The translations under genes were made by a program, and so were the position numbers. Below are positions 34,055-44,159 of a stretch of DNA of 64,000 bases, one piece after another. The notes under the pieces are model-generated. The model did no database searches. It was not told where the DNA came from and saw only the letters and a list, made by a program, of their open reading frames with translations. The stretch covers positions 145,009,982 to 145,073,981 of the forward strand of contig NC_133658.1 in assembly GCF_037893015.1 (NCBI RefSeq). The letters run 5' to 3'. The DNA is from Macrotis lagotis (Eukaryota > Chordata > Mammalia > Peramelemorphia > Peramelidae). Position 1 is the stretch's first letter. Each line of letters opens with the position of its first letter.

Positions 34055-35318
34055 ATTGACCAATATAACTAAAAAGGAACATGATCAATGTTGGAGGGGA
34101 TGTGAGAAAACTGGATCATGAACGCATTGTTGGTGGGGTTGTGAACTGAACCAACCTTCTGGAGAGCAATTTGGAATTATGCTCAAATGGCAATAAAACT
34201 CTGCATACCCTTTGATCTAGCAATACCACTACTAGTCTGTATCCCAAAGAGATCACAAAAAAAGAGTTAAAAAAAACCCACCTGTACAAAAATATTTAAA
34301 CAGCTCTTTTCTTAGTGGCAAAGAATTGGAAATTGAGGGGATGTCCATCAATTAAGGAAGGATTGAACAAATTATGGTGTATGAATGTGATGTAACATTA
34401 TTGTTCTATAAGAAATCATGAGAGATGGGACATTAGAATAGACTGGATTTGCATGAACTGATGCTGAGTGAAATGAGCAGACGCAGAAGAACATTGTACA
34501 CACTTACAGCAACATTGTGTGATGATCAACATGAAGGACTTATTTATTTCAGCAGTACAAAAATCAAAGACAATTCTAAAATTTGTGTTGGTGTGACAGA
34601 TACAGCTCTTCTAAACATTTTAGAGGTCTAGGACAACCTGGGGAGACCTGTTATGGACAGTGCTATTCATATCCATAGGGAAAAAAAACAATAAGATAAC
34701 CACAGAATCTGAGTGAATACTATATCTTTTTAAAAACTTTCTTATATTTTTCCTTCCTATCCCATGTTTTTCTTTCTTTTCCCCTTGGTTCTAATTATTC
34801 ATACATAAAATGATTTGCACATGTATGAGAGCATGTACAACTTTTACCAGACAGTTCACCATCACTGCTGGGGGATAGGGGGAAGAGGAAAGGAAGGTGG
34901 TGGGAAAATATGTAACTTATGATTATGTGGATGAATATCAAAAGGATTTCAGACATTTAATTGGATACATCAAAATAAAATATTTTTTAAAAAGACTGTG
35001 CTGGAAAATACATCTATATCCAGGGAAGAAACTATGGAGTTTAAATGCAGACCAAAGCTTCTTCAATTCAAATACTATCTTCAATTTTTAAAAGTTGTCT
35101 TATGTATTGTTTTTTCCTCTCTAATGTTTTTTCCCGTTTTGGTTTGATTTTTCTTTCTTAACATGATTAATATGGATCTATGTTTAGCATGGTTATACAG
35201 ATTGCTTTCTGTTGGGGGGGGAAGGAAGGGAGGAAGAAAGAAAAATGTGAAACCCAAAACATTGCAAGAAAATGATTATTGAAAACTACCATTGGGTATG
35301 ATTGGAAAAATAAACGAG
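34055..35318 (+). mobile_element. 5'-truncated L1 (ORF2 end and 3' UTR)
   Basis: The plus strand holds degenerate ORF2 (VAKNW-type region near 34310, then HELMLSEMSRRRRTLYTL at 34449 on), followed by a 3' UTR that ends with TTGCAAGAAAATGATTATTG and AAAAATAAA. The frame is broken repeatedly. Confidence 0.88.
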
Positions 35319-35329
35319 TTTTTTGTATT

Positions 35330-35480
35330 TTTTTTTTTAGATTTTTCAAGGCAATGGGGTTAAGTGGCTTGCCCAAGAAAACATGGCTAGGTAATTATTA
35401 AGTGTCTGAGGCTGGATTTGAACTCAGGTACTCCTGACTCCAAGGCCAGAGCTCTATCCACTGCACCACCTAGCCGCCCC
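35330..35480 (-). mobile_element. WSINE1-like SINE
   Basis: Minus-strand copy next to the L1 tail, between TTTTTTGTATT at 35319-35329 and 35481-35491. Confidence 0.93.
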
Positions 35481-35499
35481 TTTTTTGTATTATTTTTAA

Positions 35500-36200
35500 A
35501 AACTAAGTGAAGTCAGATTTGAACTCAAATGAAGATGCTATCTACAACAAATTGGTGATTAGTATGGAACTATCTTAATTAGGGTCAGGACTCTAAGAAT
35601 GAAGAAGTGATGTATGTAAGAGATGCTGAGTGCATAGATTATACAAGAGTAGGGAACTGATTGGACAAAGAATCAAGGTTTTGAACCTGGATGACAGAGA
35701 AATAGGGAAACTGGGAGAGGAATGGGAAAGATGAGCTCAGTCTGGAGCATGTCAAGCTTCAGGTGAGCAAAGGAAGGTAGGTTAAGCTGTCTAGAAGCCT
35801 TGAACAGCGCAGAACTTGAGAGATCAGACTCAGGGGAGCGCTCAGGACTGGACATATGTATGTAGAGATGATAATGTGCTCGATTTGGAAGTTAGAAATA
35901 GGAAAACCCAGCAACAGTCCTTCCTTGACTGTGTTAGGGGGAAGCTCCAGAAATGTTTGAGGAGAAGATTGAGGAAGGTGGGGATGGCACTTGAACCTGG
36001 AAGCCAGAGAAGGACTTTAAGAGGAAGAGAAGAGGAAGGACTGGATTCCAAGAGAGGGAGATGGCTCCCCAGGGAGCGAGATGAGGGAGGATTTTAGACC
36101 AAAGGAGTGGATAGTTCGTATTTCATCCCTCGGACAGTAGTGAGCCATGGAAACTTCCAGAGCAGGGGAGTGAATGTCAAACTTGCCCTGGGTACTTTTC
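35500..36200 (+). other. intergenic sequence upstream of POLB, probably an ancient repeat
   Basis: Purine-rich text such as GACAGAGAAATAGGGAAACTG and AGAGGAAGAGAAGAGGAAGG resembles old interspersed repeats. No gene seen. Confidence 0.5.
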
Positions 36201-36263
36201 CCACGGACTCAGCAGCGGTCGGTTGTGTTGTTTTTTTTCTTTTTTCTTTTTTTTTAGGTTTTT

Positions 36264-36396
36264 TTTTTTTTGCAAGGTAAATGGGGTTAAAGTGGCTTGC
36301 CCAAGGCCACCCAGCTAGGTCATTATTAAGTGTCTGAGACCGGATTTGAACCCAGGTCCTCCTGACTCCAGGGCCGGTGCTCTATCTAGCCGCCCC
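36264..36396 (-). mobile_element. WSINE1-like SINE next to the POLB CpG island
   Basis: Minus-strand copy ending CTATCTAGCCGCCCC, 568 bases before the POLB start codon and about 90 bases before the first E-box. Confidence 0.93.
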
Positions 36397-36486
36397 GGTG
36401 TTGGGTTTTTTTTTGCGGTGGTTGTTTGGGTTTTTGTGATTTTTTTAATCCAAGCCCAAGGTTCCAAGGAACAATGCTGGAGGAAT

Positions 36487-36764
36487 CACGTGGCCGTTTT
36501 CGCCCCGCCCCCTCCCTGTCTCCGAGAGCCTCTCCCCGCTCCTCTCGGTTCGTTTTTCTTCCCCTCCCCCCAGGGCCTCCCGAGAGCCACTCACGCAGGC
36601 GCAAATAACTCACGCTTCTGTCCCTTTTTTCTCCCTATTCCCCCTTTTTAAAAAAAAAAAATCATTTTTTTGGAGCGGGTGGGCGGGCCTTTCCGGCGAC
36701 TCCTCCTCCGCAGAGGTTCCGTTCACGACGTGCTGCGCAGGCGCGGGCGCGGGCGCAGGCGCAG
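36487..36764 (+). promoter_or_regulatory. POLB: POLB upstream promoter elements (E-box, Sp1, ETS, NRF1-like)
   Basis: Motifs visible by eye are an E-box CACGTG (36487-36492), an Sp1-type CCCCGCCCC (36503-36511), a GGGCGGGC box (36681-36688) followed by the ETS-like TTTCCGGC, and two NRF1-like cores, TGCGCAGGCGCG (36734-36745) and GGCGCAGGCGCAG (36752-36764). There is no TATA box. The intact palindromic CRE known from the human POLB core promoter is not seen; the closest string is CACGACGTGC near 36724. Transcription start is unknown but probably lies near or shortly after the NRF1-like cluster. Site function is inferred from consensus only. Confidence 0.55.
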
Positions 36765-36840
36765 AGCCGCCTGCTCCATCTGTCAGAGCGCCGCGGTCGC
36801 CATTGTGACCGCTTCCAGCTCGGCTAGCCGGGGGCCGCCG

Positions 36841-36885
36841 ATGTCCGGCTCGCGGCCGGGGGCCACCCTCCTCCTTCACCCTTAG
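36841..36885 (+). CDS. short upstream open reading frame in the presumed POLB 5' UTR
   Basis: ATG at 36841 opens 14 codons ending in TAG, 78 bases before the POLB start codon and in the same frame. Its start context is poor (C at -3, T at +4), so leaky scanning is expected. It matters only if transcription starts upstream of 36841. Confidence 0.3.
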   Translation: MSGSRPGATLLLHP

Positions 36886-36963
36886 CGAGGCCCCGCCAGC
36901 CCGGCCGGCGCTCGTAGACGGAGGTGCCGGAGAGCCCGAGCCGGGGCTCCAGCCCTTTCCACC

Positions 36964-37024
36964 ATGAGCAAACGGAAGGCGCCGCAGGAGAAGCTGAACG
37001 CCGGCATCACCGACTTCCTGACAG
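36964..37024 (+). CDS. POLB: POLB exon 1, coding part (residues 1-21)
   Basis: ATG at 36964 has a good context (ACC before, A after) and starts MSKRKAPQEKLNAGITDFLT, nearly identical to the human N-terminus. The split codon G|AA joins exon 2. The residues form the start of the 8-kDa 5'-dRP lyase domain. The donor implied by homology is ACAG|GTCCCG, which matches consensus only at the exon side and the GT; every intronic base from +3 to +6 departs from it. The frame stays open across the junction to 37350, so retention of intron 1 would add a proline- and glycine-rich tail unrelated to POLB. Confidence 0.95.
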
Positions 37025-37282
37025 GTCCCGGGCCGCCCCCTCCCCTCCCTCCCGGCTGCTGCGTTGTGCTCTTTGGCCTAATGAAGTTGTTTAAGCTCGG
37101 CTGTTTGGGGGGCGTCTGTGGCCTAGAGCCCCGGCTTGGGGCGGGGGGTCCCTCCGGATCCACTTCTCAGCCGTCACCCCGGGGAGAGGCCGGTGGCGCG
37201 GCCGCCCCCCTCGGCCGGACTGCCGCCAAGAGCCAGCTCGGGGCTGCTGGGGGCCTCGACGCTTGGTTCAGTCTCCCTGGGC

Positions 37283-38692
37283 AAGTCATTGGGACAGCAG
37301 CAACAACAGTAATAATCATGATAAGTCGCTGGAACAGTAATGATAACTAATAATGATAAATCGTTGGAACAGTAATGATAACAATAATAATCATAAGTCG
37401 TTGGAACAGTAAGACCAACAACAATAATAATGATAAATCGTTGGAACAGTAATGATAACAATAATCATGATAAGTCGTTGGAACAGTAATGATAACAATA
37501 ATCATGATAAGTCGTTGGAACAGTAATGATAACAATATTATCATGATAAGTCGTTGGAACAGTAATGATAACAATAATCATGATAAGTCGTTGGAACAGT
37601 AATGATAACAATAATTATCATGATAAGTCGTTGGAACAGTAATGATAACAATAATTATCATGATAAGTCGCTGGAACAGTAATGATAACAATCATGATAA
37701 GTCGTTGGAACAGTAATGATAACAATAATTATCATGATAAGTCGTTGGAACAGTAATGATAACTAATAATGATAAGTCGTTGGAACAGTAATGATAACAA
37801 TAATTATCATGATAAGTCGTTGGAACAGTAATGATAACAATAATTATCATGATAAGTCGTTGGAACAGTAATGATAACTAATAATGATAAGTCGTTGGAA
37901 CAGTAATGATAACAATAATAATCATAAGTCGTTGGAACAGTAATGATAACAATAATAATCATAAGTCGTTGGAACAGTAATGATAACTAATAATGATAAG
38001 TCGTTGGAACAGTAATGATAACAATAATTATCATGATAAGTCGTTGGAACAGTAATGATAACTAATAATGATAAGTCGTTGGAACAGTAATGATAACAAT
38101 AATAATCATAAGTCGTTGGAACAGTGATAACAATAATCATGATAAGTCGTTGGAACAGTAATGATAACAATAATTATCATGATAAGTCGTTGGAACAGTA
38201 ATGATAACAATAATTATCATGATAAGTCGTTGGAACAGTAATGATAACAATAATTATCATGATAAGTCGTTGGAACAGTAAGACCAACAACAATAATAAT
38301 AAGTCATTAGAACAGTAATAACAATAATAATAATGATAACTCGTTGGAACAGTAATAATACTAAAAGTCATTGGAACAGTAGTAATAATATAATGATAAT
38401 AAGTCATTGGAACAGTAATATAATAATGGTAATAATAATGATAATAAGTCATTGGAACAGTAATCACAATAATAATGATGATAACAATTAGTCATTGGAA
38501 CAGTAATAATAATAATAATATAAGTCATTGGAACAGTAATATCATAATGGTAATAATAATGATAATAAGTCATTGGAACAGTAATCACAATAATAATAGT
38601 AATGATAATTAGTCATTGGAACAGTAATAATAACAATATTATTGAAACAATAAGAATAATAAGTCATTGGAACAATAATAATAATAATAATA
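37283..38692 (+). repeat. minisatellite, about 37 units of 33-40 bp, in POLB intron 1
   Basis: A head-to-tail array whose common unit is 40 bp: AGTCGTTGGAACAGTAATGA then TAACAATAATTATCATGATA. Counting the GTCGTTGGAACAG / GTCATTGGAACAG core gives about 37 copies. Length variants come from a changed AT-rich half (ACTAATAATGATA, ACAATAATCATGATA, ACAATAATAATCATA). Units from about 37330 to 38270 are nearly uniform and keep the CpG in GTCGTT. Units from 38300 on drift into AAT-rich sequence with GTCATT, as expected for array edges that escape homogenisation. A variant unit with AGTAAGACCAACAACAATAAT occurs at about 37410 and again at about 38280. Confidence 0.95.
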
Positions 38693-38696
38693 AATG

Positions 38697-38890
38697 ATGA
38701 TGATAGCATTTATATGGCTCTTTAGATTGGCAAAAGAAACTTGCAGGTGTTATCTGAGTTTATTCTGGGGATTAGGAGCTATTTTAAGGATGGGGAAAAT
38801 GAAGCAGAGGTTTAATGACTTGACTAAGGTCACTGCTAGTAAACCGGGTGAGTCTAGACCGGAACTCAGATATTCCTGACCCCAGGACAG
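38697..38890 (-). mobile_element. MIR/THER-type SINE relic
   Basis: Minus strand; GCATTTATATGGCTCTTTAG to AGATATTCCTGACCCCAGG. It abuts the end of the minisatellite. Confidence 0.75.
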
Positions 38891-39194
38891 CCTTCTACCA
38901 ACCCATAGCATCCTAAACCTCAACTTCCTTAACCTGTATAACATACTTTCATGTGGTTGCAAATATAATGTCCCTATTAGAAATTTAATTATTTGTTATC
39001 ATCACTGTTGAAAGGTTATATGACTGATGCTCTCCTCCCAAGGCCATCTGTTTGACCTTGGCCTGGCTACAAATAGCAGTAAATATGAGTATAGAACAGG
39101 CATTTTTACCCAGTCTCAATGCAGGAAGTTCAGTTGCTATAATTGTGCTTATTAGTCATTGTAACTCACCATATTCTTCTTGCTGCTTTTCCAG

Positions 39195-39252
39195 AACTTG
39201 CAAATTATGAGAGGAACGTGAACCAAGCAATCCATAAATACAATGCTTACAG
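39195..39252 (+). CDS. POLB: POLB exon 2 (residues 21-40)
   Basis: Acceptor GCTTTTCCAG, donor GTAGGA, 58 nt. It encodes ELANYERNVNQAIHKYNAYR with both end codons split. It is a helical part of the lyase domain that includes Lys35 and Tyr39, in the region that contacts the 5'-phosphate in known structures. Exon 2 has the same 58-nt length in human POLB, where its skipping gives a well-known frameshifted transcript. Confidence 0.97.
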
Positions 39253-39508
39253 GTAGGACGGCACTGGGGTTCTGATCACATCAGTCTCATAGAACAATTT
39301 TGTCATGCAAATTAGTAGTAATTCAAGTGAGCAGAATTGAATGTTTTTGAACTGCCTTCAAAGAAGCTGAATCTGGTGTGGTCAAAAAGTTTAGAACTTT
39401 TTAGATTAATTACCAGAGTATATTTTTAGTCCATAATTCAGTGTAGATGTGTTCTTGGATAGTAAGGTGTAAGTAGTGATGAAAATAGGATCAAAAGCTT
39501 CTAGTTTT

Positions 39509-39660
39509 GGGGCAGCTAGGTGGCACAATGGATAGAGCACCAGCCCTGGTGTCAGGAGGACCTGAGTTCAAATGTGGCCCCAGACACTTAATAATTACCT
39601 AGCTGTGTGGCCTTGGGCAAGCCACTTAACCCCATTGCCTTGCAAAAACCTACCAAAAAA
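39509..39660 (+). mobile_element. WSINE1-like SINE
   Basis: Plus-strand copy with a perfect 16-bp target duplication AAAAGCTTCTAGTTTT (39493-39508, 39661-39676). Confidence 0.96.
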
Positions 39661-40489
39661 AAAAGCTTCTAGTTTTAAAATTCTTTTAGTCTACTTCTTG
39701 AGTCTTTGCAATTTTCACTAATTTCACATTATTGGAGCTGTAAGAAATTTCACTGTCAGGTGATGGCACTCTGGCAGATTCATTCCCCATCAGTAATGGA
39801 GCAGTTTACAAGTGCTTGCTAAGTTGAATACCTATGTGCCCAATGCATAGCCAGTTCTAACAAATGATAAAATGATAATGAAGAATACAACAAGGGATTC
39901 AAAAGTTGACATCAGACTGTTTTCAGATAGTGTGAGAAATTCAAAACTATTTAAGAATCATTTAAACTTTTCAAAAATCACTCCTAGAGCTTATTGTTCA
40001 GTCATTTCAGTATGCCCTACTCTGCATCCAATTTTGCATCTTAAAATACAATACAACTTTACTTTAAAATATAAAAACTATTCTTAGCTTGACCCCATAG
40101 TTTGCTGGCTCAAGTAATAGAGGATGGGTAACAGCACACATCAACTACTTTGAGATGAACTAAAATGAGGTAAACAATAAAGTGGAGAATTACTATAAGA
40201 ATGTTTTGAATGAAGCACAAGTCCAAAATAAATGGCAAATAGTTGTTAAACTATTGAGGAAGCAACAGGATAGATTAACTTACTATGGAGTAGTCAAAAT
40301 GTAGGGGATAAATTTTGGTTCAGAAATTAGACCTGTAAACAAAGTCCTATAGATTGGCTATTTCACAAACAATTCCTTAAGTACATAGCATGTACCATGT
40401 ATCATGCTAGGCCCTGGGAGAGAAAAAAATAATAAATATGGCATTGTTTCTGGTGTTTAAGAGTTTCCCATCTTTTACAAGTTTGTCCT

Positions 40490-40757
40490 TAATTTTCAAA
40501 GAAGACCACAACACCAGGGAGGTGATGCCATGACAAGCATTTGAATTGGATTTGAGTGAGGCAGGGCTGTGCTAAGTCACCAGCCTCACTTTCTCCTTTA
40601 GAGCCATCTGGGTCCAGTGGCCAGATATGAATCAGGATGACTGGAGATGGCCCTGGATGTGAGGCAGTCGGGGTTAAGTAACTTGCTCAAGGTCACACAG
40701 ATAATAGTCAGGTATCTGAGGCCAGATTTGAACTCTTGTCCTCCTGACTCCAAGTCT
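40490..40757 (-). mobile_element. Mar1-like SINE
   Basis: Minus-strand copy containing GGGAGGTGATGCCATGACAA and AGCCATCTGGGTCCAGTGGC. Confidence 0.82.
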
Positions 40758-42270
40758 TTTTTTTTAATTGTTTTTAAAGATTCCATTGGAGTCCATGGAT
40801 ATTTAACACTCTTAAAATTGTATACTTCCAACATGAACTTCCCCTGTAATATAGACTTTCGGCAGATAAAAAAACTAAGTGTGAATAAGAAACTACTTCT
40901 TTTTAGGGGGTTAGGAAATTAGGGTAGGATTCTTGGAAGAGATAACATATGACTGGTCCTAAAAAAGATGAGTAGATTATATATAGTGAACTACATATAG
41001 ATATAGTGAACAATGCATACAAATACTCCAGAGTAGGAAAACCTGGGTTGTGGTTTTTTTTTAAGATGACAGTAAATTTGACTTATACCTGTAATTAGAA
41101 AGAGAAGAGTTAAGGCTAAGATGGTGGATTGATCCCAAATAATTGAGGGCTCAGAATAGAAGGGTTAGAATTTATTTACTATGGAGAGGATCTTTGATTT
41201 AATACTGAAAGGCATTTTAGAGCATGTCTGGTAAAACCCAACTGTGGAAAATCATTTAGAGTTTTTGAGCAATGATGTAATATTATATGATCTTTGCCTT
41301 GGGAAGATTACACTGACAGCTGTATATGGAATTGTAGTAGGGGGAGAGAGAGAGAGAGAGAGAAACTAGTAGGGTAGCCAAGTTGAGTTAGCTTAGATAA
41401 AAAATATGTTAAGGCCTGAACAAAGTTGGTGATTGTAAGAATGAGAAAGATAGAAAAGACATAGTGTGAAGGTTAATACCTTATGATAGATAATCTTGAC
41501 CTATCCATGATAAAAAGAGACTACTGTGAAAGAACATTTGGAAAAACCCACTTGCCTAAAAGTTGAAGAATTGTTAAAACAAATTTTAATCTGTGAATGT
41601 ACTATAAGAAATGTCAAGAAATTAATGGCTAGAGAGCTGGTTTTAGAGGTAGGAAAACCTGGGTTCAGAAGTACTGTCTCTGGCATATAAAAATTACTTA
41701 TGAACGTTCAAGTCATTTAATTTCCCAATGAGGTAGTTCACTATGTTTACAAATAATTTCTGATTTGTATTGGTGGGAGTTTCTTTATGGGAGTCCCTAC
41801 ACCATTGAAATTACAGATCCAGGCCAAAAAAAAGAAAAAAAAAGGAAATTGACAGATGCAAACAAATAAAATTACAACTTATATGAATTAATAATGAAAA
41901 CAAATCAGAATAATTTATAGATTGTCTCTAGTTAGGTAGGAAAAAAGAAATAAAATAAAATCATACATAGAGTTTAAAAGTGAACAGATAAGTGAACTAG
42001 AATTGTTAATATTTTTAAAAATTAAAATGGCCTTTTCATTTTGTTTTTATTTTTGTTTGTGAATATCTTCATTAAAAGTAAGCTTAGAATACATTTTTAA
42101 AAGCAGTGCTAATGTTGTGTTAGTTTTTATGGTACTTGCACAGATAGATATATAGCACTGGAGATTTAATAAATAGGTTGGTGTATCCTTAAAAGAAAAA
42201 CTTAAAATCTGACTTTATTGGTTTTGGTTTTGTTGTTTTTTTTTTGTTTGTTTTGTTTTGTTTTTTAAAG

Positions 42271-42337
42271 AAAAGCAGCCTCTGTGATTGCCAAGTACCC
42301 AAGTAAAATAAAGAGTGGAGCAGAAGCAAAGAAACTG
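42271..42337 (+). CDS. POLB: POLB exon 3 (residues 40-62)
   Basis: Acceptor with a long T-rich tract ending TTTTTTAAAG, donor GTAAGA, 67 nt. It encodes KAASVIAKYPSKIKSGAEAK plus KL. It leads into the first helix-hairpin-helix motif; Lys60 and the SGAEAKKL lead-in are retained. Ser51 replaces the human His. Confidence 0.97.
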
Positions 42338-42377
42338 GTAAGACTTATAACCAATTAAAATAAAGAATTATCCTGAG

Positions 42378-42540
42378 AACATCTAGGCGCTGCAGTAGAT
42401 AGAGCACCAACCCTGGAGTTAAGAGGACCTGAGTTCAAATTCAGCCTCAGACACTTGATATTTACTGACTGTGTGATCTTGGGCAAGTCACTTAGCCCCA
42501 TTGCCTCACCAAAAAAAAAAAACTAAACCAAAAAACAACC
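42378..42540 (+). mobile_element. tRNA-derived SINE (WSINE1/Mar1-related)
   Basis: Plus-strand copy starting ATCTAGGCGCTGCAGTAGAT and ending TTGCCTCACCAAAAAAA, 40 bases after exon 3. Confidence 0.88.
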
Positions 42541-42614
42541 TCTAAACACAAGAAGTATCCTGATTTGAATCTTATCCAAGATAAAGACTTCCTTTTCTTA
42601 GAATGACACTAATA

Positions 42615-42772
42615 GGGGTGGCTAGGTGGTGTAGTGGATAAAGCACCGGCCTTGGAGTCAGGAGTACCTGGGTTCAAATCTAGTCTCAGACACTTAATAA
42701 TTACCTAGCTGTGTGGCCTTGGGCAAGCTATTTAACCCCATTTGCCTTGCAAAAACATTAAAATAAAAAAAA
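42615..42772 (+). mobile_element. WSINE1-like SINE
   Basis: Plus strand with a perfect 15-bp target duplication AGAATGACACTAATA (42600-42614, 42773-42787). Confidence 0.96.
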
Positions 42773-42860
42773 AGAATGACACTAATACATCAACCAGTCT
42801 GTTGAAACTGCTACTACAATCCAAAAATTGAGTTTAAAGGTTTTTTAAATTTAAAAATGC

Positions 42861-43141
42861 TAAAGTGCCATTTGTATCGAAAGAAAGAATTGTGGAGTTT
42901 AAACAAAGACCAAAGACCTTTAATTTTTAAAAAAGTTATCTTATTATGTAATTTTGCTATCTCTTATATTTTACTTTTTCCTTAAGGATATGATTTCTCT
43001 CTCAACACATTCAGTTTTGATCAATGTATAGCATGCAAACAATGTAAAGACTATCAGACTGCCTTCTGTGGGGGTGGGGGGAGGGAAGTGAGATTCAGGG
43101 GGAAATTGTAAAATTCAAAAAACAATGGAAAAAAAGAGAAA
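42861..43141 (+). mobile_element. 5'-truncated L1 3' end
   Basis: Plus-strand terminal 280 bases, starting near AGAAAGAATTGTGGAGTTTA and ending AAATTCAAAAAACAATGG. Flanks AAAATGCTAAAGTGC / AAAATGCTAAAATGC suggest a target duplication. Confidence 0.85.
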
Positions 43142-43212
43142 AAAATGCTAAAATGCTTTCCAAAAATCTCCTGTGGAGAAGATGGTACAGAGTAGAATAG
43201 TACAGAGACTTG

Positions 43213-43239
43213 TTTTTGTATGACCCAAGAGCCAAGAAT
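43213..43239 (+). repeat. left arm of an inverted repeat
   Basis: Twenty-seven bases beginning TTTTTGTATGACCCAAGAGC. They pair with 44160-44186 in reverse complement with one mismatch. Confidence 0.92.
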
Positions 43240-43273
43240 GCTTTTAACATTTTTAAATACAGTAATTTTTTTA

Positions 43274-44132
43274 GATTCATTTCATATATATTGTTTTTGA
43301 GCATACTTTTTTAAAGATTTTATTTATTTTGAGTTTTACAATTTTTCCCCTAATCTTACTTCCCTCCCCCCACAGAAAGCAATTTGTTAGTCTTTACATT
43401 GTTTCCATGTTATACATTGATCCAAATTGAGTGTGATGAGAGAGAAATCATAACCTTAAGGAAGAAACATAAATTATAAGAGATAGCAAGATCAGACGAT
43501 AAGATCAGTATTTTTCCCTAAATTTAAGGTAATAGTCCTTGGTCTTTGTTCAAACCCCACAGTTCTTTCTCTGGATACAGATGGTATTCTCCATCACAGA
43601 CAGCCCCAAATTGTTCCTGATTGTTGCAGTGATGGAATGAGCAAGTCCATCAAGGTTGATCATCACCCCCATGTTGCTGTTAGGGTGTACAGTGTTTTTC
43701 TGGTTCTGCTCATCTCACTCAGCATCAGTTCATGCAAATCCCTCCAGGCTTCCCTGAATTCCCATCCCTCCTGGTTTCTAATAGAACAGTAGTGTTTCAT
43801 GCCGTACATATACCACAGTTTGCTAAGCCATTCCCCAGTTGAAGGGCATTTACTTGATTTCCAATTCTTTGCCACCACAAACAGGGCTGCTATGAATATT
43901 TTTGTACAAGTGATGTTTTTACCCTTTTTCATTATTTCTTCAGGGTATAGACCCAGTAGTGGTATTGCTGGATCAAAGGATATGCACATTTTTGTTGCAA
44001 ATTTGTTGCAAATTTCTCTCCAGAAAGGTTGGATGAGTTCACAGCTACACCAACAATGTAATAGTGTCCCAGATTTCCCACAACCCTTCCAACAATGATC
44101 ATCATTCTTTCTGGTCATATTGGCCTTTCAAT
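43274..44132 (-). mobile_element. 5'-truncated L1 with ORF2 C-terminus
   Basis: Minus strand. The longest L1 frame in the window (43663-44118, 151 codons) covers the ORF2 C-terminal region, with SFDPAIPLLGLYPEE, FIAALFVVAKNW, STGEWLSKLWYM and RDLHELMLSEMSRTRKTLYTL. It is flanked by 16-bp direct repeats TACAGTAATTTTTTTA (43258-43273, 44133-44148). About 33 bases of non-L1 sequence lie between the left repeat and the L1 tail. Confidence 0.93.
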
Positions 44133-44159
44133 TACAGTAATTTTTTTAAGGTAAAACAT

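Larger units (their letters stand above)
36480..37270. promoter_or_regulatory. POLB: CpG island at the POLB promoter and first exon
   Basis: The only extended stretch of the window rich in G, C and CpG. It begins just after a SINE that ends at 36396 and ends where the intron 1 tandem array starts. It covers the presumed TATA-less promoter, the 5' UTR, exon 1 and the first part of intron 1. This is the usual configuration of a mammalian housekeeping gene such as POLB. Confidence 0.9.
37025..39194 (+). other. POLB: POLB intron 1
   Basis: GC-rich CpG-island sequence to about 37270, then the minisatellite, a minus-strand MIR relic (38697-38890), and 300 bases with no recognisable element before exon 2. 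Confidence 0.9.
39253..42270 (+). other. POLB: POLB intron 2
   Basis: Three kb with a WSINE1 (39509-39660), a minus-strand Mar1-like SINE (40490-40757), an unclassified old repeat and a short (GA)n (41344-41363). The rest is unassigned AT-rich sequence. Confidence 0.9.

Noticed and set aside
36964-37350. A 128-codon open frame starting at the POLB ATG
   Set aside because: It is exon 1 read through into intron 1. Residues after LT (position 20) are unlike POLB, and the true continuation is the exon at 39195 in the correct phase.
37174-38588. Minus-strand frames rich in Tyr, Cys and His across the POLB intron 1 array
   Set aside because: They are periodic translations of the minisatellite; no independent coding evidence.
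37283-38692. A regularly spaced repeat resembling a CRISPR array
   Set aside because: There are no unique spacers: both halves of the unit repeat, the genome is a vertebrate's, and there are no cas genes.
41080-41170. A third 7SL-like patch (CCTGTAATTAGAAAGAG...)
   Set aside because: Only a few short words agree and the order of 7SL landmarks does not continue.
43663-44118. A 151-codon minus-strand frame with a reverse-transcriptase-associated C-terminus
   Set aside because: It is the C-terminal part of L1 ORF2 in a 5'-truncated copy, not a host gene.
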